A DNA stretch of 64,000 bases from Macrolepiota albuminosa (GCA_027475525.1 JAMWFC010000051.1:3208616-3272615), one strand, 5' to 3'; counted from the first letter of the stretch, positions 35,155-48,030 are shown. Made by a program: numbers and translations. Notes: generated by a model from the sequence alone, not told the origin.

Positions 35155-37698
35155 ATAATCATCTGTGTCCCAAACTGCACTGCAGCTCGACTGCCTACAG
35201 TGCCTAACTGAAGGAGTAATGGCTTCTTCAGCTCACTGACATAAATGTCATGCACCTGACAAAACTGAGGTGTCACTCTAGTAGTCATGCTCCCTGAGTC
35301 TCATGAGGTCCATGCCTTGTGGCCATTCACTTCAACATAAGATGCAAGACACTCCTTGTCCTCACACTTCAGCACTGGTTTTGCTAATTTCTCTGGAGCC
35401 TTGCAAAGATATACCTTATACACCTTCACATTGGCTGCTTCAATTGGTCAGTCAAGTGTGGTGGCTAGGTAGTCTATCAGAGCTCTCATGAACTCTGAAT
35501 CTGACTCCTGGGCATAATAATTATTATCATATATGTCAACCTTGATGTACTTGTTATCTGACAATTCTTGCAGATCAGAGGCATTTTCAGCCTCTGGTGC
35601 ATTGTTACTGAGGTTATCCACCTCATTGTCTTCAACATCAGGTTCATTACTTAAATCTACCCCTTCTTCAATAGGAGTAGCTGTGTATGCCACACATACA
35701 TATGTGCATGGCTTGGCCACTGGCTGTCCACCACTTTCTGGGTATTCATTTGCATAATATCCTGGTTGTCCACATTTGGAGCACATATTTACCATGAAGA
35801 GGTGACTTACTTCAATCCTCGGCAGCTCATTTAACATCTTGACAATGTCAGCAGCCTGTTTTGGCTGAGTACCTTCTTGGTATAGACTCTGCTGAAGTAC
35901 CAGTGGATCTCTCCACTCTGCCAGGTAGTCACTTCAGAAGCGTCGCTTCTGGACAGGTGCTGATCTTACTATGAACTGCAGGTTTGTATTCCCCACTATT
36001 TCCTTCTGCTGGGCCTAAAAGGTGCCTATCTTCTGAGGTTCAGGCCTCTTTGTCAGTTAAGTCTTTGAGCAATGCAGCTCAAAGTGTTTGGCAATTTTGT
36101 GGGCTTGCTTGTAGCACTATGCATGCACTATGAATTCCTCCACAGTATTCACTTCAGGCAATAGTCTGTCATCACAAATGAGAGACTCTCTCATTGTGTC
36201 AGGTATCCTGCACAGAAATGTATTGATTATTATTCAGTTGTCTGAGTAAATGGACATATTCTGTATGTGGTCAATCAATGTGTTATAAAAACCTTGCACA
36301 CCCAATTTCCCCATGTAGGAGGTCATGATAAATGCCTCCTGGGCATCCTGCATTGTGGATGCACTTACAAATCTGTTATATAGTTCAAGTATCACATCCT
36401 TAAATATCCACTGCTGTCTTGCACATTGTAGTGCAAGATGTGATGTTAGAATCAGGCCTTGGAAGGTCTGTCCAAGAACTTGGAGAGAACAAAGACATGT
36501 TCTCTGTCCAGACAATCACTACTATACTGGCATGATGCCAGATGATTTCACACATCCATCATCCAGTTTTCCAAGCTATTGAACTTGGACTCTCCTCAAT
36601 ATGAATTGATATGCTTTGATTCTGCCTTTTGCAGTTTTATACCTTCTGGTAGGCACAATGCTATGCCTACCACATCATCAATGATACTACTGAGGCACTG
36701 GTGCATATTCTCAGTATACATCTTTGTCGCCCCTGTTACTCCAGGCATCTTATTCCTGCCTTCAGCAGGAGGCATCACAGAGAATGCTCATATAGGTCGC
36801 TGACCTGTATAGTAGTACAGTTTCCCTGCATGATTCCAGTGAGGTGGGGCCTCTCATCCACCTTGTTCCTCTGCTGCCTGTTGGTCAGGAACTTGACTCA
36901 GTTCTGCAGAGAGAGGATTCCTTTTTCTACTGTCTGGCTGATATGTCCATTGGACATATTGCTGTCTCATCTCATCAATAGACATTATCCCATTGAATAC
37001 GATGCCTTGGTAATCAATCCAGAAGTGTCTCTGACAGTTCAGGTCTTGATTTTGCATCCATTGATATGCAACTCTTTCAGCAAACTTGTCTGTCAACAGC
37101 ATTTAATTGTTCAGTGGTGTTCTCTTCACTAATTCCTGTTTTACTTGCAGAGATCATTTTCTCCACATCCACATCATAGCTCTCTACCATTGGAATGATT
37201 GAGACAGATTCTACTGTAGACAGAGGCCTTCCAGCTTAATCTCTAAATCTAGATTGATGCTGCACTGCAGAAACTCTTGCTGCAAACTATTCCTCAAATT
37301 CCCCTGCTTGCTGGGATGCATATATATTGCTGAACACTTTCTCCAGATGTGAAAAAAGCACTGATTTCACTGAAATAGATATGCTTGGAATCAAATTGGC
37401 TCCCTCTGGCATCAAGGCAGCTGAGCCTTGACTCGCCTTCTAATATATACATGCTTGGGCCTTGAGCTCAAGAATCTGAACATACACATTGATATATTCA
37501 ACTGTATTCAACTAAGGTATACTATCACCTCAGGCTTGTATCAACTGTACGTGCTTTAGTATATACAGCTCTAATCGAGCACACATCATATCCTTTATTA
37601 TGCTGGAATATCTCTTCCACAGCATAGCACACTGAACTTGCAAGATAGACTCAATTTGTCCACCTTCTTTGTCATCAGACATCTCATCTTCTCAGTGC
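35155..37698 (-). pseudogene. Gypsy remnant G: gag with zinc knuckle and start of protease
   Basis: Reading leftwards from 37698: a long decayed Gag (KEGGQIESILQVQCAMLWKR ... ILELKAQACIY ...), the frame 36515-36234, then a zinc knuckle CSKCGQPGYYANEYP near 35780 (two positions mutated), an acidic linker, and near 35240 the protease block DSGSMTTRVTPQFCQVHDI. The frame is cut at 35155 by element C and was not found again to the left of C. Upstream it continues beyond the solo LTR at 37699. Confidence 0.6.
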
Positions 37699-38165
37699 TG
37701 TAGTACTTGGTTGCAAGTAGTACTGATAGTTCTGGGGCTTTCTTGAAGTCTTAGAAAGTGACCTCTAATCCACACTGGTGCTTGATGATAAAAACTTGAT
37801 GTATTGGGTGCTTCACAGAATATCAAATATCCTGATAGGCAGAAGAAGGTTCTCAATAAACTCCAGCCTAAGTAGTTCACTCCCTGGGAACCACCGAGCC
37901 TTTGTCTACCAATAGACTTCCAATAAGAGGTGTTCAATAAACTCTAGCCTAGGTGATTCACTCCCTGGGAACCACTGAGCCTTTGCCTATCAAATGCCTG
38001 TCTATTCTCTACTAAACTTGGGCTATTTATACTGTTTTTCTGGTGCACAGACCACTATCTACACATGACTCTTTTGTTGTCAACTCCCCAGCCTCCAGAA
38101 CATATTTGATAGTCCAATTTCCCTTTTGGGAGGCATGTTTCGGTGCCACCAGTTCCACCATTCCT

Positions 38166-38319
38166 CCGGATGTCTCTGATTGCCACTTCCCCATTTGCTT
38201 CAGCTCTATTTAGCACGATCCCATTCATAGATCCTTCTTTCCCCGGATGTCTCTGATTGCCACTTCCCCATTTGCTTCAGCTCTATTTAGCACGATCCCA
38301 TTCATAGATCCTTCTTTCC
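38166..38319. repeat. 77-bp exact tandem duplication 8
   Basis: Copies are 38166-38242 and 38243-38319 within LTR D2. Confidence 0.95.
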
Positions 38320-38406
38320 CCTTTTAGCGCTTCCCTGCATTCCATACTTCTTTTGACATCTCTCCATGCTTCTTTTCCTTTCCCCTTTCAGTCATGTCAA
38401 ATCGGG

Positions 38407-38560
38407 CATTGTCAGATCTGATCTTGATCTAGATCATCACAAATTGATCCCATTTTATCACTTCTGCCAGCTCCCATGCTTCCCATTGTCAGATCTGATC
38501 TTGATCTAGATCATCACAAATTGATCCCATTTTATCACTTCTGCCAGCTCCCATGCTTCC
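38407..38560. repeat. 77-bp exact tandem duplication 9
   Basis: Copies are 38407-38483 and 38484-38560 within LTR D2. Confidence 0.95.
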
Positions 38561-38778
38561 CCTCCCCATTACAGTGGTTGGACTATTGTTGAGTGGATAG
38601 CTTGAGCTGGTCCCTGCCTTTTGTTCTGTACTGTCTGTGTATTTATTGGGGTGTTTTTGGAGATATAATTTGTTGAGACTGCTACCAGGAGGCTTACAGT
38701 TTTCAGCCTTATAATTAAATGTTTATTTTGACTTCTGGTGCATGTTGTGTCCCTGACTGCTGGTACAGCGTCGTATCA

Positions 38779-39250
38779 GTGCACCACTCAGGCCCACTGC
38801 TCAGAGATGGTAGCTCTCTGAGGCTTGGCATTCCCTTGTTGCTGCTGTGTCATGTGTGTAGATTCAGTTGAAACTCTCCAACTGCCTGTTTCTGACCTCA
38901 GCATCTTGCTCAGAAAGTATGATGAAGGTTGATGACCTTCAAATGGGGCATAAGCACTGCTCCAGACCTGAGACACTCTTCTTGGCCTTGCTTGCTGCAT
39001 GTAGGGAGCACTGCCTCTCCTGGTATTCTGTTCTGAGATTTTCCAGACTATTCCTGGTACCACTGCAGTGTTGGGTGCAGCTGTGGTTGAGCTCCTTCTA
39101 GCATCTCCTGAGGCTAATGTAGCATGTTCTCCATCATAGCCTCAGCCAACATTAACCTGGATTGGACCAGGTCAGCCAATGCTGCTTGAGAATATGCTAA
39201 TGACTGGTCAATGGTCTCACCATTGCAGGTTGGTTCTGTGAGTTGATTCA
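38779..39250 (-). pseudogene. Gypsy remnant G: N-terminal gag region
   Basis: Leftwards from about 39250: MSLNQLTEPTCNGETIDQSL, then a Gln-rich stretch (TQQQQGNAKPQ) up to the solo LTR. It joins the gag at 37698 after removal of D2. No start or LTR of G itself was identified. Confidence 0.45.
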
Positions 39251-39689
39251 AACTCATTCAATCAAAATATACTATGTATAAATACTGTTCTGGGTGTGTG
39301 CATCAAAGAAGTTGATGCACTGTTTGATGTAATCATAGTCTAAACTATCAGTCTAGAATTTGCAGTTGTTGCTTGTAGTAACAGAACTGAACCTGAAAAA
39401 TTCAAAAAAGTGAAACATTGTCAATAAAGTAGTTTAGTCTTACAGTCATACAACAGAACCAGAGCAGTGGTTGATTCTAGTACTACATATGACAGTAAAA
39501 TTGGCTGCCTTACCTAAGGCAGCCATACAACAATATGTGAACAATATATAATAAATATAATTATTTACTTAAATAATTATAAGCATACAAAAGTATTGAA
39601 ATGAAGCCGTAGAGTCAAGTTTTACAGCTACTGTTTGTTACATTCTTCTTTAAGAAATCAATTTTCTTCAAGATTTTTGGTTTAAAATA
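39251..39689. other. A+T-rich spacer
   Basis: No gene or element end was recognised. It may include the 5' flank of remnant G. Confidence 0.3.
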
Positions 39690-40340
39690 TCAAGAGTAGT
39701 ATCTGACTTCATTGATTACTTGCTCTTTGAAAACTTTATGAAGAGTTTGGGGATTCAGGCTAGTGGAGCAGTCCTTTGCTGCATTCTCTAGTTTTAGTAA
39801 ATGGGTTTTGCCAATATCTTTGATTATGTATAGGACAGCCTTGTCCTTCATCAGTAGGGCAGGCATAGCATATCTCTCTTTGTCCATGATGGGTTGTTTG
39901 GGATGCATCAGTATTGCTGAGACCATGTAGTGGTTGGTATTTATTGTAGTGTGTTTAATGTGCCAGTCCTAGCTGTGTAGAATGGCCTCCTCTTTAATGT
40001 ATATATAGTCAATTTGTGACTGGATTGGTCTGTTTGTCATTTGGAAAGAGAAGGGTTTTCTCTTTTCTATTTGTCAGTGAGCTCTAGATGCAATTTTAGA
40101 GTTGTCAGTGCATTTACAGCATCTGGGAGATCTGAGTGTGATGGTAGACAGTCTATTGCATTTTCATATATATTCAGGTCTCCTAGCAAGATACTTGGCA
40201 TAAGAGGGCATGACCTTACGTTCCACATAGACTTTAAGGTTTTTCAGAATTTTTGTTTCTGGTTGGTTTGTTTGATGTATAAACATTTAAGCAGCATATT
40301 ATAGTGTCATTGTGCTACAGGATTTCCAGTGTTGTAGCTC
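39690..40340 (-). pseudogene. LINE endonuclease-domain fragment
   Basis: Leftwards: NVYTSNKPTRN near 40290, LLGDLNIYENAIDCLPSHSD near 40180 (the GDxN motif of AP-type endonucleases), QSQIDYIYIKEEA near 40000, HYMVSAILMHPKQP near 39915 (normally DHxMV), then a linker to RT. This is the order of a LINE ORF2 endonuclease. Stops are present. It may be the same LINE family as at 15184-16380. Confidence 0.6.
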
Positions 40341-42609
40341 TGCTCAGGATTAAAGGTTTGTGTCATACTTAATATTCATATTAGCCATAAGACACAATTG
40401 CCTTTTGGTAAAATAGTGGTTGTCAAATGCTGTGCTCCATAAATCATACTTGTTTTTTAAATCAGCACCTGAACACCAAGGCTTGAATAAGGTAAGCATT
40501 GTGATGCAGTATTTGTTTCTATCTCTTTTATTATGCCTTGAAAGAGTAGGACCTATGAAATTGAGCATGTGCTTTTGCCCTGGCAGATACACAAGGGTAG
40601 CATGAGAGTCTGACAAGGGATGATTGTCTGTAAAGTTGACAGTCAGTGTGTTGGCTGATTTAAATATAGAACTTTTTTTCCCTCTATGAGTTGATTTTAC
40701 TCATTTGCATCTAGAAGCCTATTTATACAATGTCATGTTGTGCAATTCTATGCCACGGTATATGTAGTCAAATACAAGAGATAGTCCCACCACTCAGCCT
40801 TTCTTTCTGATGATTGCTATTTTGTCAGATCCGTATGAACTGTCAGTTGGCTGATCTTCAGGCCAAGCACATTTGACCTCACAGACAAAGCTGAGCCAAT
40901 GAAGATTGGTGAATTTATGGTTGGTGTAATGATTGGAGTTACCAAGAAAGTACATACATATCATTGAGGAACCTATTTCTGACTTTTTACTCATTACATT
41001 GGCCATTTTTATCATGAGAGACCTTGCTTTTTCTTGCTATAGAAGAGGTCTGTTAACAATATCTTAGTATTTTGTGAGCACTGTACTAACAGCCTCAAAT
41101 GCTGTGTATGTTTTAAGCAATAATTTAGTTATATATTTGATAACATATAAAAGGACACCTCTGACTACTATTCCTGAACAAAGACTAGTTACATCAGTAT
41201 TGCATCTAAACAAATAACTCAAAGATGCGGTGAATGTGTTTGGCCATGGTTCCACTTTACGCATATTGAGCACATCTGTTAGAGGGTCAACTTCAGTTTG
41301 TTGGAAGAGTTCTTTGGGAAACTGAGTTTTACATCTGCCTCATTTGTTGTCTAGACACCTTTTATTCTCTTTGCCTAATTTTTTACTTCCATCCTTCTTA
41401 TATGATGTATGGCAGGTATGCACATTTGATCTAAATACAATGTCATCTACAATGTTATGGAACTGAGTCCACCAATTAGACATCTCTTTGCATCTGATAT
41501 ACTCCTGGGGCAGTGCCTGAGGGTCAGATTGACCAGCATTGGGTATATTGTTCATAGAAGCATCACAGGCTGTTAGTACTGGGAGTCTGTTGATTGAAGT
41601 TTCTTGTTTACTCTGACACAAATAATCAGGAGGAAAAGGCTGGGGCATCGTCTGTGTGGGATCAATATATTCTGGCATTTTCTTGGATTTTTCAATATTA
41701 TCTATTACTTGGTCCATTGTTCCTGTAAAGAAGTCACCGGTAAAGGCAGATTCCAGATATTTTACTAGGGCCCTCTAAAAGTCAGATGAGAGGTTTATAA
41801 TTTTCCGATGAGCTTTCTCAGATGATAGACTTCCATGAAGCCAAAGAAGCATATGCATGCAAGGTAAGTCTACCTTGCTGCTTGACTGTCCTGTAGTATG
41901 CAGACATGTGACCATACAAGTCTTCATGTTCAGTATCAACATCCAATACATGCTTTATGAAAGCAGATACCATAAAATAAAAAAATCTGGCCTCTGCAAC
42001 AGGATTACGTGCAATAAGTTGATATGCAGTATCAGAAGGTAACAATACATCAGGTTCAAACTTTATATTATTACTAGCATAGTACAGATATATAGAATGT
42101 CTGATATCCACAGGTGACAACATTATAAACCAAGAAGGTGCGCCTTTGTCAATCACTAAATGACTATATCTCATTCTTCATATGCTTTTTTGTTATTGGA
42201 GATCCATCAATCCGGCCTAACACAGCATCAACGTCTTCAATAACTTTGAAATATTTCTGTTTCTCCTAATTTGTGGGCTTGATAATCTCATCTTTGGCCA
42301 TATGATCAGCCATACTTTTAAGTAATTTTACATTGAGACTTGCTATGCATTCAACAATATGAGCAAAGTTGTTTCTTTCAATTCCCAGAAAGCTCTCTGT
42401 AGTTGCAGCTCTAATATGCTTATGACTGAATGCCACAAAGAAAAAGCCAGTATCTCTCTGAAACTGCTTATTGTGATATATGAGCAGATTGTCTTTGTGA
42501 ACCTTAACAGAGACACAGCCTTTTACACAGCCTGGACCTCCAAAGCCATATAGAAACAACCAGGGAAGCATTTGGAGATAAACAGTTGCATTTGTCAGGG
42601 GACTCCTCA

Positions 42610-43130
42610 TTTCTTCCTTTTCTCACTCCTTATCTCTTCACTCTCCTTTCATTCATTCTCTTATTTTTTCTGACATTATTTCATTTTACTGTTTCTATTT
42701 CACTCCTTATCTCTTCACTCTCCTTTCATTCATTCTCTTATTTTTTCTGACATTATTTCATTTTACTGTTTCTATTCTTTCAACACTATCTATTAGTACT
42801 ACTCTCAGCCCTTGAGATGCTCTGGTTCTTTAGCTACCATTCAGACAAGTGTGGGCCCTTCAGCACTGCTTCCAGACTGCTTATATAAGCCAGAGTTTGC
42901 CTTTCTGACTTCTAAAGTCTGGAGTTTTCCTGCCTTGTTTGCACAGTTGTTTGGTTAGTCAATTTTTGAGTTTTTAAGGTTTTGTTGTACTGTACAGTTG
43001 TTTCTCATGCTTTAGAAGCCCCAGAAGTGTCCAACCTGGCATAGAAAATCCCTAGACTTATTCTCTTTGGATCTCCCTCTGCCAGCTGTGTGACTGAGCC
43101 ACAGCTTCTAGAGGTCGCTCTTACAGCGTC
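42610..43130 (-). repeat. Repeat family F, copy 3, inserted in the Helitron
   Basis: The reverse complement starts tgtaagagcgacctctagaag at about 43130 and includes gcttatataagc near 42887. It splits the Helitron coding frames. The left end is approximate and no target duplication was found. Confidence 0.5.
42623..42776. repeat. 77-bp exact tandem duplication 10
   Basis: Copies are 42623-42699 and 42700-42776. Confidence 0.95.
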
Positions 43131-44576
43131 CTTCTTTCAATTAATTGGACAGGATAAATGTTCAACTAGCAGTGCTTTGCCATTGGAGTGTCAGTGCTTC
43201 AAAGCAATGTCTTTAAGCTCATCTTTTGTTTTTGCTGATAGGCTCTCGCCTGTCAGTTCATGCATGACAAAAGGACAATCACTGGCTGATACCTTATTGT
43301 CTCCATCAACTTTGTAAATAGCAGGGTCAACTGTTCTGTTTTCCTCCAGAGACTCTTTGTAAACAACCTTTACAGATGATGTATCTTCTGGATAGTTGTC
43401 AAGATTGCTATCACATATTTCAATATCCATATAAGTAGAGTGATTAAGCTTGAGCTATTTCAATGCCTACTTCACAGCGTTTCAGCGGACAAGCAAAGGC
43501 AATTGTTTGAGATCTTCTCTAATAGGCTGACAAGGCCCTGTAAATAGAATAGCTAAAACATCATCTATATCAGCTCTTGGAGGAGGCAGTACATAGTAAA
43601 CCTTTTCAACAGGAGATTTAAAAATGATCAAATGTGTGTTCATTTTGCTAAGACCTGAGGACAACACATGTGTGAAACAGAGAGACCTGCATACTTTGGC
43701 AACAAGGAGCTGTTCAATCCAATTTAAACAGGATAAAACAACTAGAACAGCGCCAATTCAAAAACCGTTTGCAAGTGCATACTTAGGAACTTTGCCCTTC
43801 AACAATGGGATCCTGCACTCTGAACAGACAGAATTGCATCTATGATCTAACACTGGGCCTCTTATTTCTTTCACAGATTCCATTCCTGAACACCTCTCCA
43901 CTCTGGTAACTCCTTTGGCAGATAACACACTGAGAAACTCTTTCATACTTTTTAGAGTATGCATATTCTTAACTGGGCACAGCAAACTACAAACAGTGCA
44001 ACCACTTTCTTCTAATTGTGCTGGACCTGTTTCCTTGCAAAAGTCACATATAATTTGAGTAGTTAGGCTTGATGTAAGAGGTGCAGGAGGAAATTCAGGC
44101 TTGTCAGGGCCCCAAACATCTGCTTCAAGAACACCTTCATGCTTAATAGACCAACTAACACATTTCAAGCAACTGTGAGAATTAAACAAATTACTTAGAT
44201 ATGATACTCTAAAATACTTAGACAGCACAATCTCATGTATACATGCTACAGATCATAGCTGCTTCAATGTGAAATGTTGTGAAAGGGTAGACAAAGGCAG
44301 CTTAGCATGCACATATTCTGCAGTAATTGGATACAACAGTAAACTTACATTATCTGCATAATTGATGAATTTGAATATGTGTTGCGGGTTGTATTTGCCC
44401 TGACTCATGTTGATATATGTATCTACTTGTGCAAAGAAGAATGCATAGGTTTTACCACTGTCTATAGGTTGTCTGAGGACATGTTTAGGTTTACAAAGCA
44501 ATTTTTGACATCCAAGAGACTTGTGCACAGACAATTGACCACTCCTATGAGAAGCTCTAGACACAGATAGATGCAA

Positions 44577-45378
44577 ATATTCTAGTATTCTAAGCCCAGA
44601 TACTACAAACGATTTTACTGCAGAAAGGGTTGAGCTAATAACGATGTGTTAGTTCAAACAAGGCTATATATCAGGCAAATGGTATTCATGCAGTAAGGTT
44701 TTGACAGCAAACGTAACATTACATACATTGTTCCTCATCATATGGTTACACAATATAGGACCTAGGTGGCATTAGTGCAAGCACGCTAGAAAACTGTGAT
44801 GGGACATGAAGGATTGCATCACAAAAAGTTGCATTATCTTGCATTATTTGAACTTCACCGGAACAGTTAAAAATCTACAATAATATAACCAGGGCATATA
44901 GAACTGACAAAAAACATAGTATCAATTAGGTATGTTGATTCTAAAAAAGGAAAATACCCAATGTGTATGTGTCCTGTTGCCTATGGAATCTTGAATTGCA
45001 AGATATGTGCACTGATTTGTACATGTATCAAACTGTATAGTAGTATGCCATTCTGTATAGATACAATAACATCGTTCAGTATCACAGATTGAGCATTGCT
45101 TGGTGTTTGACAGAACACATAGGTATTAAGAGCACATGAGTTGAATTACTGTAGGCTCCCTGTTGACCATACATGAGAGATGTTGCATCAAATTAGATAT
45201 GTGCATACCTTGTGAACAATGCATATTTAAAAACAATGAGCAATATATGGACTGATAGCCAGGCACTGTACACAGACAATCTCATTGTTGAAATCAATTC
45301 ACAAGTATAAAACAGGTTACATATGAAGCAACCATTACTATAGTCACCTAATCTAATATTATATCATAGCTTAAAACT
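44577..45378. other. Decayed A+T-rich sequence
   Basis: Probably the 5' side of the Helitron-like element. No end motif or gene was recognised. Confidence 0.3.
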
Positions 45379-45604
45379 ATCAATGGAGCAATAGCTTATA
45401 TAAACTATGTCCAGAGTAGCAGCTTATATAAACCATTGCTGGAGTAACAGCTTACATAAACTACTGTGAAAGCAACAGTGTACATAAACTATTGCTAGAG
45501 CGACAGCTTATATAAACTACTGCTAAAGCAACAGCTCACATAAACCACTGCTAGAGCAATAGCTTACATAAACAATTGCTGGAGCAAAAGCTTATATAAA
45601 CAAG
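45379..45604. repeat. 28-bp minisatellite
   Basis: About eight units start at 45395, 45423, 45451, 45479, 45507, 45535, 45563 and 45591, consensus near cttatataaactattgct plus agagcaacag. There are no spacers, so it is not a CRISPR array. A degenerate unit recurs near 63630. Confidence 0.85.
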
Positions 45605-45939
45605 CATTAACACAGTAAATATCACCAAAAGTAACGTGATGAAAGATTCAAAGCATATTGGAAGTACAATTAAATCTAGTGGGGTAACAAACTATTTATA
45701 CATAGATTTGCCAAAGAAAAGAAAATTCACTCAGTGAACAAATGGTCAAACAAACAACAGCTCAACAAAAAGTTTATATCAAGACTATTAAAACAACACA
45801 ATACAAAAATGACTGCTAAAAGTAACAAGTAAACGTCCAATGGCTAGATGGCTAAGGTCACAACTGAGGTTACAATATGTCCATCTGCACTGTGCCTCCC
45901 ATGCAGAAGGTTGCTGAATGCTATTTTTTTCTTTTTTAA

Positions 45940-45959
45940 TTATATATATATATATATAT
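45940..45959. repeat. TA microsatellite
   Basis: About ten TA units next to a T-rich run. Confidence 0.85.
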
Positions 45960-45999
45960 TGCACAGTTAACCAACAAGGATAAGGAAGCGGTAAAAGAA

Positions 46000-46890
46000 G
46001 AACTACTTACATCTCTTGGACTTGGCCTTCCCCTTAGTGGCACTGGCATGGACTACCACAAGAGCAGGTTCAACGAGATGCATTATATAAGTAGAGTTGT
46101 GTAATACAATGACAAACAGCAAGTTCAAGGTGAGATATCTGAAAAATGTGAGAACATATTTACACACAATGAACACCAATGTACTTGTGACCACTGGACT
46201 CATACCAGTTGGCACTAAAATCAACACTAACAACAGAACTTTCCAGAACTTCAATATTGTTGTTTTTGTATGGACGTCAAGAAGAAAGAGAATCAAAGTC
46301 ATTGGGTGTAAAATGGAATGGTTGACCAGTTTTTATCCTGCCATCATATATAGGTACTGAGAAAATGTTAAAACACTATCTGGAAATGAGCATAACAAGA
46401 ACCTTTTTGATCAAACTCAATGACCAGCTTATACAGATCAGCAATCCTAGCTAATTTGAACATAGGAGCATCCATCTTAGTAAACATTGAGTTACTCTTT
46501 ATACTGGAGGGCCTCTTGAACTTGGGGGTCGCATATCCACCGTCTGAAGTCACATCAAATGCAGAACCAACAAAAGAACAAAACATAACTCACCAACATT
46601 GTATGTAGAGGTTTTACCCTCACCTCGAGTAACAAATGCCATACTATTACCAGAAAGAGTACCTCAAACATCATTTAGGAGGTTGAAAACACAATCCAAA
46701 ACAGCAAACTGGCAAAGGGACTCTTGATGGAATTCAACAATCTCGATACAATGCTGACCATACTTGTCAGATGGACTCCCAACAAGAACAGAACTGTCAA
46801 ATAAATGCGAGGCAGTTACCACTTCAGAGGTAATACAGACACAGAAGGGACCTGTTAAATTTCAAAGAGCCAATCACTGCTTTGGGGTGT
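46000..46890 (-). pseudogene. Unknown transposon-associated multi-exon gene, 3' part (split by element B)
   Basis: Leftwards from 46890: VVTASHLFDSSVLVGSPSDK, then MAFVTRGEGKTSTYNVG with a donor-like gtgagtt, then the frame FDVTSDGGYATPKFKRPSSI near 46540, then VPIYDGRIKTGQPFHFTPND near 46340, then a possible last exon EPALVVVHASATKGKAKSKR near 46050. The pieces look like real exons separated by short introns, with a few stops. I know similar repeated hypothetical proteins from mushrooms but cannot assign a function. The 5' part probably lies at 60287-61245. Confidence 0.4.
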
Positions 46891-47933
46891 TGATGACGCC
46901 AACTGTGGTTGGGTGCGCTGGATGTATACGCAGTACAATACCGTCTCCAGCGCCTGGCGTACGGGTTTGTGAGGAGTCCCGGCAGGGTCCCGGTGTGCTC
47001 GAGCAGAGGTAATAGGGCGATGCGCTAGACGATAGTGCCTCGAGTGCTACCTAGCAAGTGGTAAGCGTCGTGGTTTTGGAGGAGTTATAGAGAAAGAAAC
47101 GAATAGCGCAGCGTAGCGTGCCCGTAGGTGGCACTGTAAACGACGAAGACGAGATAGACGAAGCTAGCGCCGAACTTGTTGACAAAGTCAGGCAGTGCTA
47201 GCGCAATTTGAACGCTAAGTGTAACTGGGTGTTCAAGAGGTTACGATTCGTTGTTATATACATGGCAAGTAGCTAGTTTTTATACTATGCGCTACATTAT
47301 TTCCAAAATAAGTCCATTGACGGCGCTACCAATTAGCGCCTCTCTTCGTGACTGTAGCTAACGGCCACCTGTCAACGGCGACCTGCAGCACATGGGTGAC
47401 GGCGACCAACGGCGACTCAAAAACTACTTAGAAGTGGTACGAGTTTGCTCACTTTTTGATGTAATTTAATTGGCCATGCCATCCCAGGGTATGGTTGGGG
47501 AATCCTCAACAGACGCCGTAAGCGCTAATTCCGGTGCTAAACATTGTACCATTCTTTGATAGATTTAAATGTCGGGTCTGCGTGTATCCTGTCTCGTCGT
47601 CATTGATTCTTTTAGACTTCTGATTGAGGTGCCTCGGTGATTGACAGCGCCAATTGCTAACTCCTTTCAGTACTGATCAGGGTTTGGTCAGAGTCACCTC
47701 CCGCCGTTATGCTAGCGCTATGAGTTCTGAGTCTTCTTGGTCTTCAAAGTAACAGAGTGGAGTGCGCTGAGGGGCTGATACTGGTGATTGAGATGAATGG
47801 ATAAGTCTTGCCATAGAGTGCCCGCGCTAGGGCTGCTCTGTACCCAAGGCTGGTCACTAGAGCCTTTAGTGTGTCAAGTGTTGGTCGGCCTATAATGTCC
47901 CTTGATGCGCTCAGTCCGAGTAGAAGCCTATCA
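46891..47933 (-). repeat. Element B 3' LTR
   Basis: On the plus strand TGATGACGCC...CTATCA, 1043 bp. It aligns with 59259-60286. Confidence 0.92.
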
Positions 47934-47942
47934 TCTCCCCCC
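47934..47942 (-). promoter_or_regulatory. Element B polypurine tract
   Basis: tctcccccc on the plus strand, i.e. ggggggaga on the element strand, identical to that of element A. Confidence 0.75.
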
Positions 47943-48022
47943 AACTGAAAAATTGACTGTCCTCAGTCAAACGCCGTCATTAATTTGACTGCGCTACGGT
48001 CCGTATAATGCCGCCGGCGCCT

Positions 48023-48030
48023 TATAAAAG
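48023..48030 (+). promoter_or_regulatory. TATA box of element B antisense gene 1
   Basis: tataaaag, 50 bp before the ATG at 48080 and 90 bp outside the LTR. Confidence 0.6.

Larger units (their letters stand above)
37699..38778 (-). mobile_element. Solo LTR of family D (copy D2)
   Basis: The reverse complement begins TGATACGACGCTG and ends TACTACA. It is flanked by the 4-bp direct repeat gtgc (37695-37698 and 38779-38782). It matches D1 in inverted orientation and carries two 77-bp duplications. It splits the gag of remnant G. Confidence 0.78.
40350..44576 (-). mobile_element. Helitron-like element, decayed Rep-type protein region
   Basis: Leftwards, frames 44576-44253, 44228-43758, 43667-43482, 43430-43191, 42610-42266, 42174-41818, 41717-41340, 41273-41064, 41015-40794 and 40616-40350 line up with the long N-terminal region of basidiomycete Helitron proteins. 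These are: a Cys-rich segment ending GKVPKYALANG; SASDCPFVMHELTGESL; LQMLPWLFLYGFGG; FFFVAFSHKHIRAATTESF; APSWFIMLSPVDIRHSI with FIKHVLDVDTEHEDLYGHMS and QQGRLTLH (the HUH region, damaged after this point); FRSNVHTCHTS; YLFRCNTDVTSL; and FIGPTLSRHNKRDRNKYCITM. The PIF1-like helicase part is not seen. Repeat F copy 3 is inserted at 42610-43130. Fully pseudogenised. Confidence 0.75.

Noticed and set aside
45395..45604. Regular repeats that could be taken for a CRISPR array
   Set aside because: Units follow each other directly with no spacers, are diverged, and the DNA is fungal; it is a minisatellite.
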